The notes under the pieces: generated by a model
Told to the model about the DNA's origin: nothing
The model's input: the letters and a program-made list of their open reading frames with translations, nothing else
Databases searched by the model: none
Shown: positions 50,428 to 59,875 of the stretch, piece by piece
How the letters are laid out: each line of letters opens with the position of its first letter
Numbering within the stretch: the stretch's first letter is position 1
Source: Ideonella sp.
Lineage (GTDB): Bacteria; Pseudomonadota; Gammaproteobacteria; Burkholderiales; Burkholderiaceae_C
Length of the DNA: 64,000 nucleotides
NCBI GenBank assembly: GCA_015075545.1
Contig: JABTUC010000003.1
Coordinates: 372,001 to 436,000 of the forward strand
Direction of reading: 5' to 3'
Position numbers and translations under genes: made by a program

Positions 50428-50934
50428 ATGAAGCTCGATCGCTACAGCTTGCAGATCCTGGCGGAGCTGCAGCGCGACGCCCGGCAGACCGTGCAGCAAC
50501 TGTCGGCCGCGGTCGGCCTGTCGCCCACGCCGTGCTGGCGTCGCGTGAAGGAGCTGGAGGCCGCCGGCGTGATCCGCGGCTACACCGTGCTGATCGATCG
50601 CCAGCAGGTTGGCCTGCACCTGCGCGTGGTGGTCGAGGTCAACATGCGCGAGCACAGCGAGGAGCTGGTGCGCCGCTTCGAGCGCGCGGTGGCCGCCAGC
50701 CCGCAGATCGTGCACTGCGTCAGCACCACCGGCCAGGCCGACTACATCATGACGGTGCTGATCGCCGACATCCAGGCCTACGAGCAGTTCCAGCACGACA
50801 CGATCTTCCGGCTGCCCGGCGTTGCGCACGTGCGCTCGAGCATCGTGCTGAAGGAGATCAAATCCGAAACGCGGCTGCCGGTGCCCGATTCGTCGGTCAC
50901 CGAGGCGCGCCGGCCGCGCCGTGCGCGCCGCTGA
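50428..50934 (+). CDS. Lrp/AsnC-family transcriptional regulator
   Basis: 168 aa from ATG 50428 with CGGAG seven bases upstream. AsnC-type helix-turn-helix (ILAELQRDARQTVQQLSAAV; GLSPTPCWRRVKELEAAGVI) and C-terminal RAM ligand domain (VVVEVNMREHSEELVRRFER; VSTTGQADYIMTVLIADIQA). Probably senses an aromatic amino acid or related effector and controls the divergent oxidoreductase gene (inference from position). C-terminal ~15 residues are Arg-rich. Confidence 0.92.
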   Translation: MKLDRYSLQILAELQRDARQTVQQLSAAVGLSPTPCWRRVKELEAAGVIRGYTVLIDRQQVGLHLRVVVEVNMREHSEELVRRFERAVAASPQIVHCVSTTGQADYIMTVLIADIQAYEQFQHDTIFRLPGVAHVRSSIVLKEIKSETRLPVPDSSVTEARRPRRARR

Positions 50935-50970
50935 CGCGCGGTTCGGCCGCGCGCGCCGTCGACGCGCGGT

Positions 50971-51756
50971 TCAGCCGCGCGGCGGTACCGGCACCGTGCC
51001 GCCGAGGTGGCGCCCGGCGTCGAGCAGCAGCAGCTCGCCGGTGGTGGTGCGCGCGCCGTCGATCAGCCACACCACCGCATCGGCCACGTCTTCGGCGCTG
51101 GCCGCGGTCTGCAGCGGCGTGGTCTGCTCGTAGCTGGCTTTGATCTTCTCGAAACCCTGCTGCCCGATGCCGTCGACGAACCAGCGCGTCGTGATCAGCC
51201 CCGGGCACACCGCGTTGACGCGCACCTGCGGCGCCAGCGCGCGCGCGAAATGCAGCGTCATCGCGTTGACCGCGCCCTTCGATGCGATGTACGGCACCGA
51301 CGAGCCGATGCCCAGCGAGCCGGCGATCGACGACACGTTGACGATCGCCCCGCGCGCGCTGCGCAGGTGCGGCGCCGCCGCGCGCACCATCTGAAAGGTG
51401 CCGAGCGCGTTGACGCCGACGATCGAGTGAAATGCCTGCGCGTCGATCGCGTCCCAGTTGCCGCCGCCGGCGAAGGTGGTGACGCCCGCGTTGTTGACCA
51501 GCGCATCGAGCCGCTGCCAGCGGCCCACCGCGGCGGCCACCAGCGCGCGGCACGCCGCGTCGTCGGCGACGTCGCCGCGCAGCAGCAGCGTGTCGGCGCC
51601 GGCAGCGCGGCAGGCAGCCTCGGCGTCGCGCGCCTCGCGCTCGCTCTTCGAGTAGTTGATCAGCACGTCGTAGCCGCGCTGCGCCAGCAGCAGCGCGGTG
51701 GCGGCGCCGACGCCCGTGGCCGAGCCGGTGACGATCGCGGTCTTGCGCTGTGACAT
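50971..51756 (-). CDS. Short-chain dehydrogenase/reductase (SDR)
   Basis: 261 aa classical SDR. Cofactor loop TGSATGVGAATALLL, NNAGV, catalytic Ser in VNVSSIAGS and Tyr-Lys in PYIASKGAVNAM, and a PG motif in VCPGLITTRW. NAD(P)-dependent oxidoreductase of unknown substrate in the cytosol. Convergent with the Lrp gene, 36 bp away. Confidence 0.93.
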   Translation of the reverse strand: MSQRKTAIVTGSATGVGAATALLLAQRGYDVLINYSKSEREARDAEAACRAAGADTLLLRGDVADDAACRALVAAAVGRWQRLDALVNNAGVTTFAGGGNWDAIDAQAFHSIVGVNALGTFQMVRAAAPHLRSARGAIVNVSSIAGSLGIGSSVPYIASKGAVNAMTLHFARALAPQVRVNAVCPGLITTRWFVDGIGQQGFEKIKASYEQTTPLQTAASAEDVADAVVWLIDGARTTTGELLLLDAGRHLGGTVPVPPRG

Positions 51757-51841
51757 GGGGCCTCCGGGGCCGACGATAGCAAGGTTCGGCGAACGAGCGC
51801 CTTCGTCGGTGCAAGCGCCGGCCCGCGCGGGCGGTCCGCCG

Positions 51842-52168
51842 CTACGGCGCGAAAGTCACCCGCGGGTGCGACGGATCGAACAGGTCGTCGAGTTCGTCGA
51901 TGCGCAGTTGCGCTTCCCACTTGCCGTAGGTCTGCTTGACCAGCGCGTAGACGTCGGCGCGCAGGTGCCACAGGTCGTGCTTGTGGCGCACCGCGCGGAT
52001 GCGCGCGCACAGCAGCAACGCCGCCGGCCGCGGCGTGCCGCGCAGCGCGCGCTCGAACGCGCCGATCATCTGCACCAGGCGCGGCGACACCGCCGCCAAC
52101 CCGGTGACCAGGCGCTGCCCGCGGTCCTTCCACAGCGGCAGCGTGACATTGATGTCGCGCACGTACAC
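51842..52168 (-). CDS. Hypothetical protein, start uncertain
   Basis: The frame is open to 52339, but only the part from GTG 52168 (108 aa) looks protein-like: VYVRDINVTLPLWKDRGQRL, ERALRGTPRPAALLLCARIR, LRADVYALVKQTYGKWEAQL and a DELDDLFDPSHP tail. Helical, basic, no signal peptide. A GAGGAG lies ~16 bases before this GTG. I recognise no family. Confidence 0.5.
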   Translation of the reverse strand: MYVRDINVTLPLWKDRGQRLVTGLAAVSPRLVQMIGAFERALRGTPRPAALLLCARIRAVRHKHDLWHLRADVYALVKQTYGKWEAQLRIDELDDLFDPSHPRVTFAP

Positions 52169-52374
52169 GCCAGGCGCCCTCTTCTCCTCGGCGATCGGTC
52201 GAGCAGCCGTCGCAGCGGCGGCTCGCCGGCGACGATTGTGGGCTCGCCGCGTGCCACTGCACCAGCCGGTTTGGTGGTCTCGCAACACGGGACATGCCCG
52301 CAGGGGATTTCCCGCATGCGCCCGCCCCGGACCTTGCATGCGAAGGGGCCTCGCGCGCCGGCGCGCGCCGAGTG

Positions 52375-52803
52375 CTACGTGCTCACGACGGGCCGCGGCG
52401 AGCGCATCGCGTCGACGCTCCAGACGCCGGCGCCTGCGGCGGCGAAGTACAGAAAGACGAAGCAGAACAGCACCGCGGCCTCGCCTCCGTTGAGCATCGG
52501 CAGCAGCGCGTTGCCCTGCGACGCGTGCGCCATGAAGTACGCCACCGCCATCTCGCCGGACATGACGAAAGCCGCCACGCGCGTGAACAGGCCGATCAGC
52601 AGCAGCGCGCCGCCCACCAGCTCGATCGTGCCGGCCAGCCCCATCAGCGAGACCAACTGCAGGTTGTCGAACATCGCCACGTGCGGCACCTTGAGCAGCT
52701 TGGCCGCGCCGTGCAGCAGGAACAGGTAGCCAGCGACGATTCGCAACAGCGCGTGCGCGCGCGGCGCCCAGGCGTCGAGCCCGGCAGCAGCGGAATTGGC
52801 CAT
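52375..52803 (-). CDS. DoxX family membrane protein
   Basis: 142 aa with four helices: LLRIVAGYLFLLHGAAKLL, LMGLAGTIELVGGALLLIGL, VAAFVMSGEMAVAYFMAH and AAVLFCFVFLYFAAAGAGVW. LRIVAGYLFLLHGAAKL and ELVGGALLLIGLFTR are DoxX signatures. Inner-membrane protein often tied to oxidative stress or thiosulfate/quinone chemistry; role here unknown. Apparently monocistronic. Confidence 0.92.
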   Translation of the reverse strand: MANSAAAGLDAWAPRAHALLRIVAGYLFLLHGAAKLLKVPHVAMFDNLQLVSLMGLAGTIELVGGALLLIGLFTRVAAFVMSGEMAVAYFMAHASQGNALLPMLNGGEAAVLFCFVFLYFAAAGAGVWSVDAMRSPRPVVST

Positions 52804-52879
52804 CGGCGTCTCCTTGCTTCGATCGGTGACCCGCGCAGTGTAAGGAGCAACACCGCGGCGCGCAGCCGCGCCCGCGACG

Positions 52880-53068
52880 CTACGAGCTGATCGGGCGGTA
52901 GTAGCGCGCCTCGAGCGCCTTGGCGTTGGTGAGGTGCAGCCGCACCATCACGCGCTCGAGCCAGTTCAGCCGCTTGAAGCTGCCGTCGGGCATCGCGAGC
53001 ACCGGCCCGAGGATGGGTTCGTCTTCGATGCGCGACTCCTGGTACGGCTCGACGATGGCGTTGCTCAT
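52880..53068 (-). CDS. Small protein, 62 aa, function unknown
   Basis: ATG 53068 has AGGGAGG seven bases upstream, a strong RBS. The sequence YQESRIEDEPILGPVLAMPD then GSFKRLNWLERVMVRLHLTN is well mixed and gene-like. No signal peptide or membrane helix. No family recognised. The 91-bp gap to the upstream gamma-glutamylcyclotransferase gene contains AT-rich TGTATTCTAGGG, which may carry its promoter. Confidence 0.66.
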   Translation of the reverse strand: MSNAIVEPYQESRIEDEPILGPVLAMPDGSFKRLNWLERVMVRLHLTNAKALEARYYRPISS

Positions 53069-53159
53069 GCGGACCTCCCTGTCAGTTGGTGGCTCGAAGG
53101 CACACCGAGATGTAACTGCATGTATTCTAGGGTCGGGTCGGCACGGCGAGAAGGGGCTG

Positions 53160-53915
53160 TTACCCCGGGGCGGCCCCTGCGAGTGGAGGGCCGGCGATCG
53201 CGCGCACGCGTTGCCGAAGCTGCCGCACGTAGGGGTCGTCGAGACCCAGCGTCTCGAGCTGGCCGGCAAGCTGTTCGAGGTAGTCGCGGTTGCTGCCGAA
53301 CAGGCCAACGGCGCCCGCGATCATCGCCGCGGTGTCCTCCAGCGGCAGTTCGCCCACGTAGTCGGGGTGCGCCGCGTTGGCGGTCATCGCCAGCGCGGTG
53401 ATCTCGCCCTGCGGCGTCGACATCGGCAGCAGCGCCGGGGTGTAGCCGCCGCGCAGCATCTCGCGGCGCCACAGCATCGCCGACTCGGCCTCGACCTGCG
53501 AGGCCGCCAGCCGGAACGCCAACCCGGTGCAAGCGCCGCCGCCGCGCTCGAGCGCGAGCATCAGCGCCGGCTGCTCGCGCGAACCGCGGCCGAGCGTCGA
53601 GCGCAGGCAGAAGCAGCGGCGGAACCCCTGCAGCCGCGCCAGCCGCACTTCGGCGAAGTGAACGCCCGGGTCCCACATCAACGAGCCGTAGCCGTAGACC
53701 CAGAGGTCGCGCCCCGCGCCGTGTTCGGCCAGCAACGCGCGCCGTGTCGACTCGATCAGCTCGTTGGGCAGCCGCCAATCCGGCGGCAGGCCGTGTGTGC
53801 GCGCGCGCTCGTCCCACTGCGCAAGCAGCTCCCAGGTGGGCCGCAGGCGCGACTGCTCGGCAGGCGTCAGCTTGCCGCGCAGCGCTGGCAGGTGCTCGAA
53901 GGCGTCGACGGTCAC
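53160..53915 (-). CDS. Gamma-glutamylcyclotransferase, ChaC family
   Basis: 251 aa. The cyclotransferase P-loop VYGYGSLMWDPG (near residue 72), ARLQGFRRCFCLRSTLGRGS and the catalytic Glu region LWRREMLRGGY match ChaC-type enzymes, which cleave glutathione to 5-oxoproline and Cys-Gly in the cytosol. Length fits bacterial ChaC plus an N-terminal helical extension. Divergent from the DUF2235 gene 95 bp away. Confidence 0.93.
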   Translation of the reverse strand: MTVDAFEHLPALRGKLTPAEQSRLRPTWELLAQWDERARTHGLPPDWRLPNELIESTRRALLAEHGAGRDLWVYGYGSLMWDPGVHFAEVRLARLQGFRRCFCLRSTLGRGSREQPALMLALERGGGACTGLAFRLAASQVEAESAMLWRREMLRGGYTPALLPMSTPQGEITALAMTANAAHPDYVGELPLEDTAAMIAGAVGLFGSNRDYLEQLAGQLETLGLDDPYVRQLRQRVRAIAGPPLAGAAPG

Positions 53916-54010
53916 GGCGGTGGACGGATCGTGCCACGCATGATGCCGCAGCTTACAAGCGCGCGCCCTGGCGCTTGCCAGCGCCGGGCGCGGCGGCTAC
54001 AAACGCGCCG

Positions 54011-55684
54011 ATGCGACAGCTCGTGCTGCTGTGCGACGGCACCAACAACAACCTCACCGGCGCGGCCAAGGACACGCACGTCGTCGCGCTGGCCGAGTTG
54101 CTGCGCGCCGACCCCGATGCGCAGCGCCTGGTGTTCTACGATCCCGGCGTCGGCAACCCCGGCGAGCTGCCCGGCATCACGCTGTGGGACAAGGCGCGCC
54201 GCTTCGCCGAGCGCGTCGACGGGCTCGCCTTCGGCCGCGGCGTGTTCGACAACATCGCCGAGGGTTACCGCTTCCTGATGCGCAACTGGCGCGGCGACGA
54301 CGACCAGATCTGGTTGTTCGGTTTCTCGCGCGGCGCGTTCACCGCACGCAGCATCGGCGGGCTGGTCAACCGCTTCGGCGTGCTGCAGCCGCAGCTCGAG
54401 CCGCTGGTGCCGACGCTGCTGCACCTGTACTTCTCGGGGACCACCGCGCGCGCTGACGCCATCACCGCGCAGGCGACGCGGCTGTTCGCGCAGCAGCCGG
54501 CGCAGCGCGCGGCGATCGAGTTCGTCGGCGTGTGGGACACGGTGCAGACCGTCGGCACCTGGCCGTTCTCGCTGCGCATGAAGGCCAAGCCCACGCTGCG
54601 CGGCAAGCGCTTCGTCCACGCGCGGCAGGCGCTGGCGCTCGACGAGCACCGCGCGCAGTTCGTGCCACGCGCCTACGCCGAGAACAACGGCGCGTTCGAG
54701 GTCGCCGGCGGCCGCGAGGGGTCGGTGCTGCAGTTGTGGTTTCGCGGCGCGCACTGCGACGTCGGCGGCGGCTACGCGCTCGACCAGAGCGCGCTCGCGC
54801 GCACGCCGCTGGTGTGGCTGGTGTCGCAGGCGGTGCGCTGCGGCCTGCGGCTGCGCCACGACGGCCAGCCGGTCGACAGCGAAGAGCGCGCCGCCGCCGC
54901 GGTGGCGCGTGCGCTGCAGCACGCCACCGGCGCGCCCGACCCGGTGGCCGCGGGCAAGGCGCAGCGCGTCGTGCACTGCCAGTTGCACGCCACGCCGCTG
55001 TGGGCGCTGAGCGGCATGAAGGTGCGCGACTCGCGGCGCGTGGCAATCGACGATGCGCCCGACGCAACCGTGCAGATGGCCGAGCATCCGTCGGTCGCGC
55101 AGTGGGACGCGCAGTTTCCGCGCGACAGCGTGTGGCGCCGCTCGGGCCTCACCGGATGGTGGTGGGCGTACCTCGTGGCGGCGACCGCGATCGCGGTCGG
55201 GCTCGGCTGGCTGCTGCTCGGCTCGCCGGCGGGCGTGCGCGAGGCGCTCGACGCCAACTGGCGGCTGCAGGGCTGGCAGCTCGGCGCGATCTTCTCCACC
55301 GACGGCTCCTGGTGGCCCAGCGCGCTCGGTTTTCACTCGCCGCGCTGGGCCGTGGTGTGGGACTTCGCGCTGATCCTGTGCTACGGCTACGTGCTCGCCA
55401 CGCTGGCGGCGCGCGCGTTCGCGCACGCCGCGTCGTTCAACCGCTACGGCCGCGCGGTACCGAGGGTGCTCAACGCGCTGGGCTGGGCGCTGCCGGTGGC
55501 GGTGATCGGCGACGCCGCCGAGAACGTGTTCACCTGGCTCACGATCACCGCGGGGCACACCGGGTTGTGGTGGCTCGCCTGGCCGTGCCGCCTCGGCATG
55601 GCACTCGGCGCCGCGGCCAAGATCGCGGGCCTGGCCGGCGTGCTGCTGCTGGTCGTCGGCTGGCGCGCGCTGCGGCCGCGCTGA
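54011..55684 (+). CDS. DUF2235 alpha/beta hydrolase with C-terminal membrane helices
   Basis: 557 aa from ATG 54011. Residues ~1-310 are a DUF2235 domain: LVLLCDGTNNN, nucleophile Ser106 in FGFSRGAFTARSIGG, Asp in VGVWDTVQTVG and His in GAHCDVGGGY, a lipase-like triad shared with type VI phospholipase effectors (Tle). About 370-557 hold four hydrophobic helices (AYLVAATAIAVGLGWLLLG; WAVVWDFALILCYGYVLATL; LNALGWALPVAVIGDAAE; KIAGLAGVLLLVVGW). No signal peptide, and no VgrG, PAAR or immunity gene nearby, so a housekeeping or lipid-related role is as likely as a toxin role. Confidence 0.88.
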   Translation: MRQLVLLCDGTNNNLTGAAKDTHVVALAELLRADPDAQRLVFYDPGVGNPGELPGITLWDKARRFAERVDGLAFGRGVFDNIAEGYRFLMRNWRGDDDQIWLFGFSRGAFTARSIGGLVNRFGVLQPQLEPLVPTLLHLYFSGTTARADAITAQATRLFAQQPAQRAAIEFVGVWDTVQTVGTWPFSLRMKAKPTLRGKRFVHARQALALDEHRAQFVPRAYAENNGAFEVAGGREGSVLQLWFRGAHCDVGGGYALDQSALARTPLVWLVSQAVRCGLRLRHDGQPVDSEERAAAAVARALQHATGAPDPVAAGKAQRVVHCQLHATPLWALSGMKVRDSRRVAIDDAPDATVQMAEHPSVAQWDAQFPRDSVWRRSGLTGWWWAYLVAATAIAVGLGWLLLGSPAGVREALDANWRLQGWQLGAIFSTDGSWWPSALGFHSPRWAVVWDFALILCYGYVLATLAARAFAHAASFNRYGRAVPRVLNALGWALPVAVIGDAAENVFTWLTITAGHTGLWWLAWPCRLGMALGAAAKIAGLAGVLLLVVGWRALRPR

Positions 55685-55714
55685 CGCGGCGGCGCGAGAG
55701 GCCCGCGCCGCCGG

Positions 55715-56419
<705 letters not shown>

Positions 56420-56488
56420 GTCTAGCGGACCATTGCAATGCGCGCCACCAGCGGCCGCGCAGGAAGCCCGAGCCCCCTTGGTAGCGTG

Positions 56489-57101
56489 AACGAGGCAAAG
56501 CCGCGGCCGGGTATGCGGCGGCACTCGTGCGGGAGACACATGCAGAGAGTGGAGCATGCAAGGCTGCGGGCGGGCAGGCCGGTGCGCGCTACCACGGGCG
56601 CCTCGGCCCTGCGGGCCGAGGTCCCCTGCGCTGCTCGCCTCACGAGGGCGGCTCCGCCCCTCGGCCTCGCGCGGGCGCGACGCTGCTGGCGCAGCGCCGC
56701 TGCGCTCGGACCTCGACATGCTCGCCGTCGCGACGCGCTCATGCGCGTCGCGATGCCCGTGAGGCTCCGCTGCTCAGCGCCCTCAAGCGCGCCCCGCCAC
56801 GCCCGCCCACAGCCTTGCCGGCACCACGACCGAGGCATGCGTCTGCAACCACCACGAGCGTCACGGCGCGGTGGGCGGTGCCCGTGGGGGCGACTTGGCC
56901 AGGGCGGCGAGCATCGCAGCAGCGCGCTCGGCACGCGCGCGCCGCGTGCTTCGTCTTCTGACTCGCGGCGATTGCCCGGCGGAACGAACGCCGTGGGTGA
57001 AGCGAGTTCGCCGCGCGAGCGCGCGGCGAGAAGCGCAGCGGATCCAGCGCAGGGACGACCGCCCGGCGCAGGAGCCCCACCGGGCACCGCCCGCCGCGCC
57101 G
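56489..57101. repeat. Mosaic non-coding repeat B between livG and livF
   Basis: Non-coding and composed of modules shared with 18153-18803: GGCAAAGCCGCGGCCGGGTA (56494-56513), CCACCACGAGCGTC followed by GCGCGGTGGGCGGTGCCC (56849-56883), CTGACTCGCGGCGATTG (56958-56974, opposite orientation to copy A) and GGCGAGAAGCGCAGCGG (57025-57041). An inverted partner CCCCACCGGGCACCGCCC lies at 57075-57092. The 69 bp between livF and this repeat hold nothing visible. Open frames here are GC-driven and not credible genes. It supplies the last ~25 codons of the livG frame. Confidence 0.7.
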
Positions 57102-57944
57102 CTACCGCCCAGCAGCGCACCGTCCTCGGGCCAGCCTCGGTCGCTGCAAGCAGCAGCGCGCGCAACGAGCTTCACGCGGCAGCACTCGCTTCACGTTAGT
57201 GCGTCCCCGTACCAGGTAGCTCTCGAGCACGCGCGGATCCGAAGTCACCTGCTGCGGCGTGCCCGACGCGATGATCTCGCCGTGGTGCAGCACGTAGACG
57301 CGCTGCGCGAGCGCCATCACCGCGCGCATCACGTGCTCGATCAGCAGGATGGTCACGCCCTGCTCGGCGGCCCAGGCGCTTGAACGCGGCGACCATCTGG
57401 TCGGTCTCGGTCGGGCGCAGGCCGGCCATCACCTCGTCGAGCAGCAGCAGCGTCGGCTCGGTGGCCAGCGCGCGCGCCACCTCGAGCCGCTTGCGATCGG
57501 GCAGCGTCAGCGCCGAGGCCGGGCGGTCGCGCTGCGCCCACATCTCGAGCCCGCGCAGCGCGCGCTCGGCGCGCGCGCGCGACCTCGCGGTCGGCGGTGC
57601 CGCGAAAGCCCCGACCATCGCGTTCTCGAGCACCGTCATGTCGGCGAACGGCGACGATCTGGAAGGTGCGGCCGATGCCCGCCGCGCACGCGGTCCGGGC
57701 GCATGCCCGCGATGCTCGCGCCGAGAAAACGGATCGTGCCCTCGTCGGACGCGGCGCGAGCGCGCCAGCCACCAGGTTGAACAGGGTCGTCTTGCCGGCG
57801 CCGTTGGGCCCGATCAGCGCGACGATCTCGCCGCGCGCCACGGCCAGCGTCGCGCGCGACACCGCGCGCAGCCCGCGCTCAGCTCTTCGACACCCCGGCC
57901 ACCTCGAGCATCAGCGCCGCGGCGCGCGTGTCAGGCACCGTCAT
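57102..57944 (-). pseudogene. livG: LivG ATP-binding protein, frameshifted
   Basis: Pieces in different frames join into a Liv[32 protein letters not shown] (Walker A); [97 protein letters not shown]. At least three small indels are needed (near 57.88, 57.66 and 57.38 kb). The last frame runs on through repeat B to 57102 instead of stopping after ESYL. Starts at ATG 57944 or 57911. Energises branched-chain amino-acid import. The indels are probably sequencing errors (see findings). Confidence 0.85.
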
Positions 57945-58955
57945 CGCTGCCCTCGCCGTGGCGCCAGAAGCCAGCCGCCGCGGCGATCACCGGCCAGATG
58001 CCGTTGGGCGCCAGAACATGATCGCCAGCCCGAGCGCGATGCCGTAGAGGATCTGCTTGACGCCCGGAATCTCGTGGCCCGGGATCGAGGAGCAGTTCGT
58101 TGATGCCCTCGGACAGCACCGTGAGCACCGCCGCGCGCGAGCACCGGCCCGAACAGCGTGCCGATGCCGCCGATGATCGGCGCGAGGATGATCTCGATCG
58201 AGCGGCCGATGTTGAAGATCTGCTCGGGGAAGAGGTTGTTGTAGTAGAGGGCGAAAACACGCCCGCCAGCGCCGTCATGCCGGCGGAGATCTGCAGCGCA
58301 AACATCTTGTAGCGGAAGGTGTCGACCCGGCGGCCCGCGCGGCCTCCTCGTTGTCGCGGATGGCGCGGCGTAGAAGCCGAGCCGGCCGCGCGGCAGCAGC
58401 CGCGCCGACAGCACGAAGCCCGCCACCGCCAGCGCCAGCGCCAGGTAGTAGAACATCAGCGGGTGGCCGCGCAGGTGCACGAGGTCGACGCGGTCCTGCT
58501 GCACCACCTTCAGGAAGAAGCCGCCCGAGGCACCGACCCAGCCGATGTGGTCGAAGCCGATGCGCGTGAACTCGGCAAACGCGATCGTCAGCAGCGCGAA
58601 AGTAGGTGCCGCCGATGCCGAAGCGAAACGCCAGCCAGCCGATCAGCGACGCCGCGGCGGCGCAGATCGCCACCGCCGCCAGCATGCCGAACCACGGAAT
58701 CACGCCGAAGTGCTGGAACAGCGCCGCCGCGGTGTACGCGCGCAGAGCCCGACGAACAGCGCGTGGCCGAGCGAGAGCTGGCCGCAGAAGCCCATCATGA
58801 TGTTCCACGCCTGGCCGGACGCGAACGCGGAAATACAGGATCAGGATCAGCACCGACAGCAAGTGGCGGTCGAGGCGCCAGCGGCACCACCAGCAGCAGC
58901 GCCAGCAGCACCAGCAGGCCGACGCGCGCCTGCGGCAGGCGATCTTCGCCGCGAA
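57931..58955 (-). pseudogene. livM: LivM permease, frameshifted
   Basis: Fragments across frames give LPQARVGLLVLLALLLVVPL, LLSVLILILYF, AYTAAALFQHFGVIPWFGML, LIGWLAFRFGIGGTYF, PLMFYYLALALAVAGFVLSA, LFPEQIFNIGRSIEIILAPI and IGGIGTLFGPVL, the LivM inner-membrane permease. The C-terminus (WRHGEGSDDGA) overlaps the livG start. Many single-base indels; 5' end approximate. Pairs with LivH to form the translocation pore. Confidence 0.82.
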
Positions 58956-59824
58956 CAGGCCCTGCGGCCCAGCCGCGTGAACGCCAGCACCAGGATCGCC
59001 GCAGCGCGAACGACAGCATGCTCTTGGCCGACGGCGTGATCAGCAGCCCGGCCACCGACTCGACACGCCGATCAGCACGCCGCCGGCAGCGCGCCGACCA
59101 TCGAGCCGAGGCCCGCCGATGATGACGATCACGAAGCGAGCAGCGTGTACGCCAGCCCCGACACCGGCGTCACGTCGACCAGCAGCGTCAGCAGGCAGCC
59201 GGCGACGCCGACGCAGGCGGTGCCCAGGCCGAAGGTCAGCGCGTACAGATGCTTGACGTCGAGGCCCCACCACCTGCGCGCCCAGCAGGTTGTCGGCGCA
59301 GGCGCGGATCGCCTTGCCGCCGAACGCGGTGTAGCGGAAGATCGCGAACAGCAGCGCGCGGGCGGCGAGCGCGCCACCACCGCGCAGATGACGCGCACCT
59401 TGTCGACCAGCAGCGGGCCGATCTGGTACAGATCGAGCGCGTAGGCCACCTGCGTTGCGCGCGTCGGGGCCGAAGGCGATCAGCAGCGCGTTGACCAGCA
59501 CCAGCGCCACCGCCAGCAGCAGGATGAACTGCGAGTGCTCGGGCCGGTCGATGAACGGGTTGACGATCGCGCGCTGCAGCAGGTAGCCGACGCCGAAGAA
59601 CGCCAGCGCGCCATCGGCACCAGCAGCCACAGCGGGTCGATGCCCGCCAGCGCGAAGCCGAACACCGCACCGTACATCGCCACCGTCATCAACTCGCCGT
59701 GCGCAGAAGTTGACGATGCGCACCACGCCGTAGATCACCGACAGCCCGAGCGCCATCAGGCCGTAGACCAGGCCGGTCAGCGCAGGCCGCTGATGACGAT
59801 GTTGACGATCGCGTCGATCGGCAC
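58930..59824 (-). pseudogene. livH: LivH permease, frameshifted
   Basis: GTG 59824 starts VPIDAIVNIVISGL. Further pieces: TGLVYGLMALGLSVIYGVVR, ELMTVAMYGAVFGFALAGID, LLQRAIVNPFIDRPEHSQFI, LLLAVALVLVNALLIAFGPD, AGLLITPSAKSMLSFAL. Joined these are LivH. At least six frame changes; the 3' boundary with livM is approximate. Inner-membrane subunit of the branched-chain amino-acid importer. Confidence 0.82.
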
Positions 59825-59875
59825 GCCAGTGCCTCCGCCGGGGTCGGCCCGGACGTGTCTGCGAAGCCGCCCGCC

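Noticed and set aside
54011-55684. DUF2235 gene as part of a type VI secretion toxin locus
   Set aside because: No VgrG, PAAR, Hcp, adaptor or immunity gene in the flanking 10 kb.
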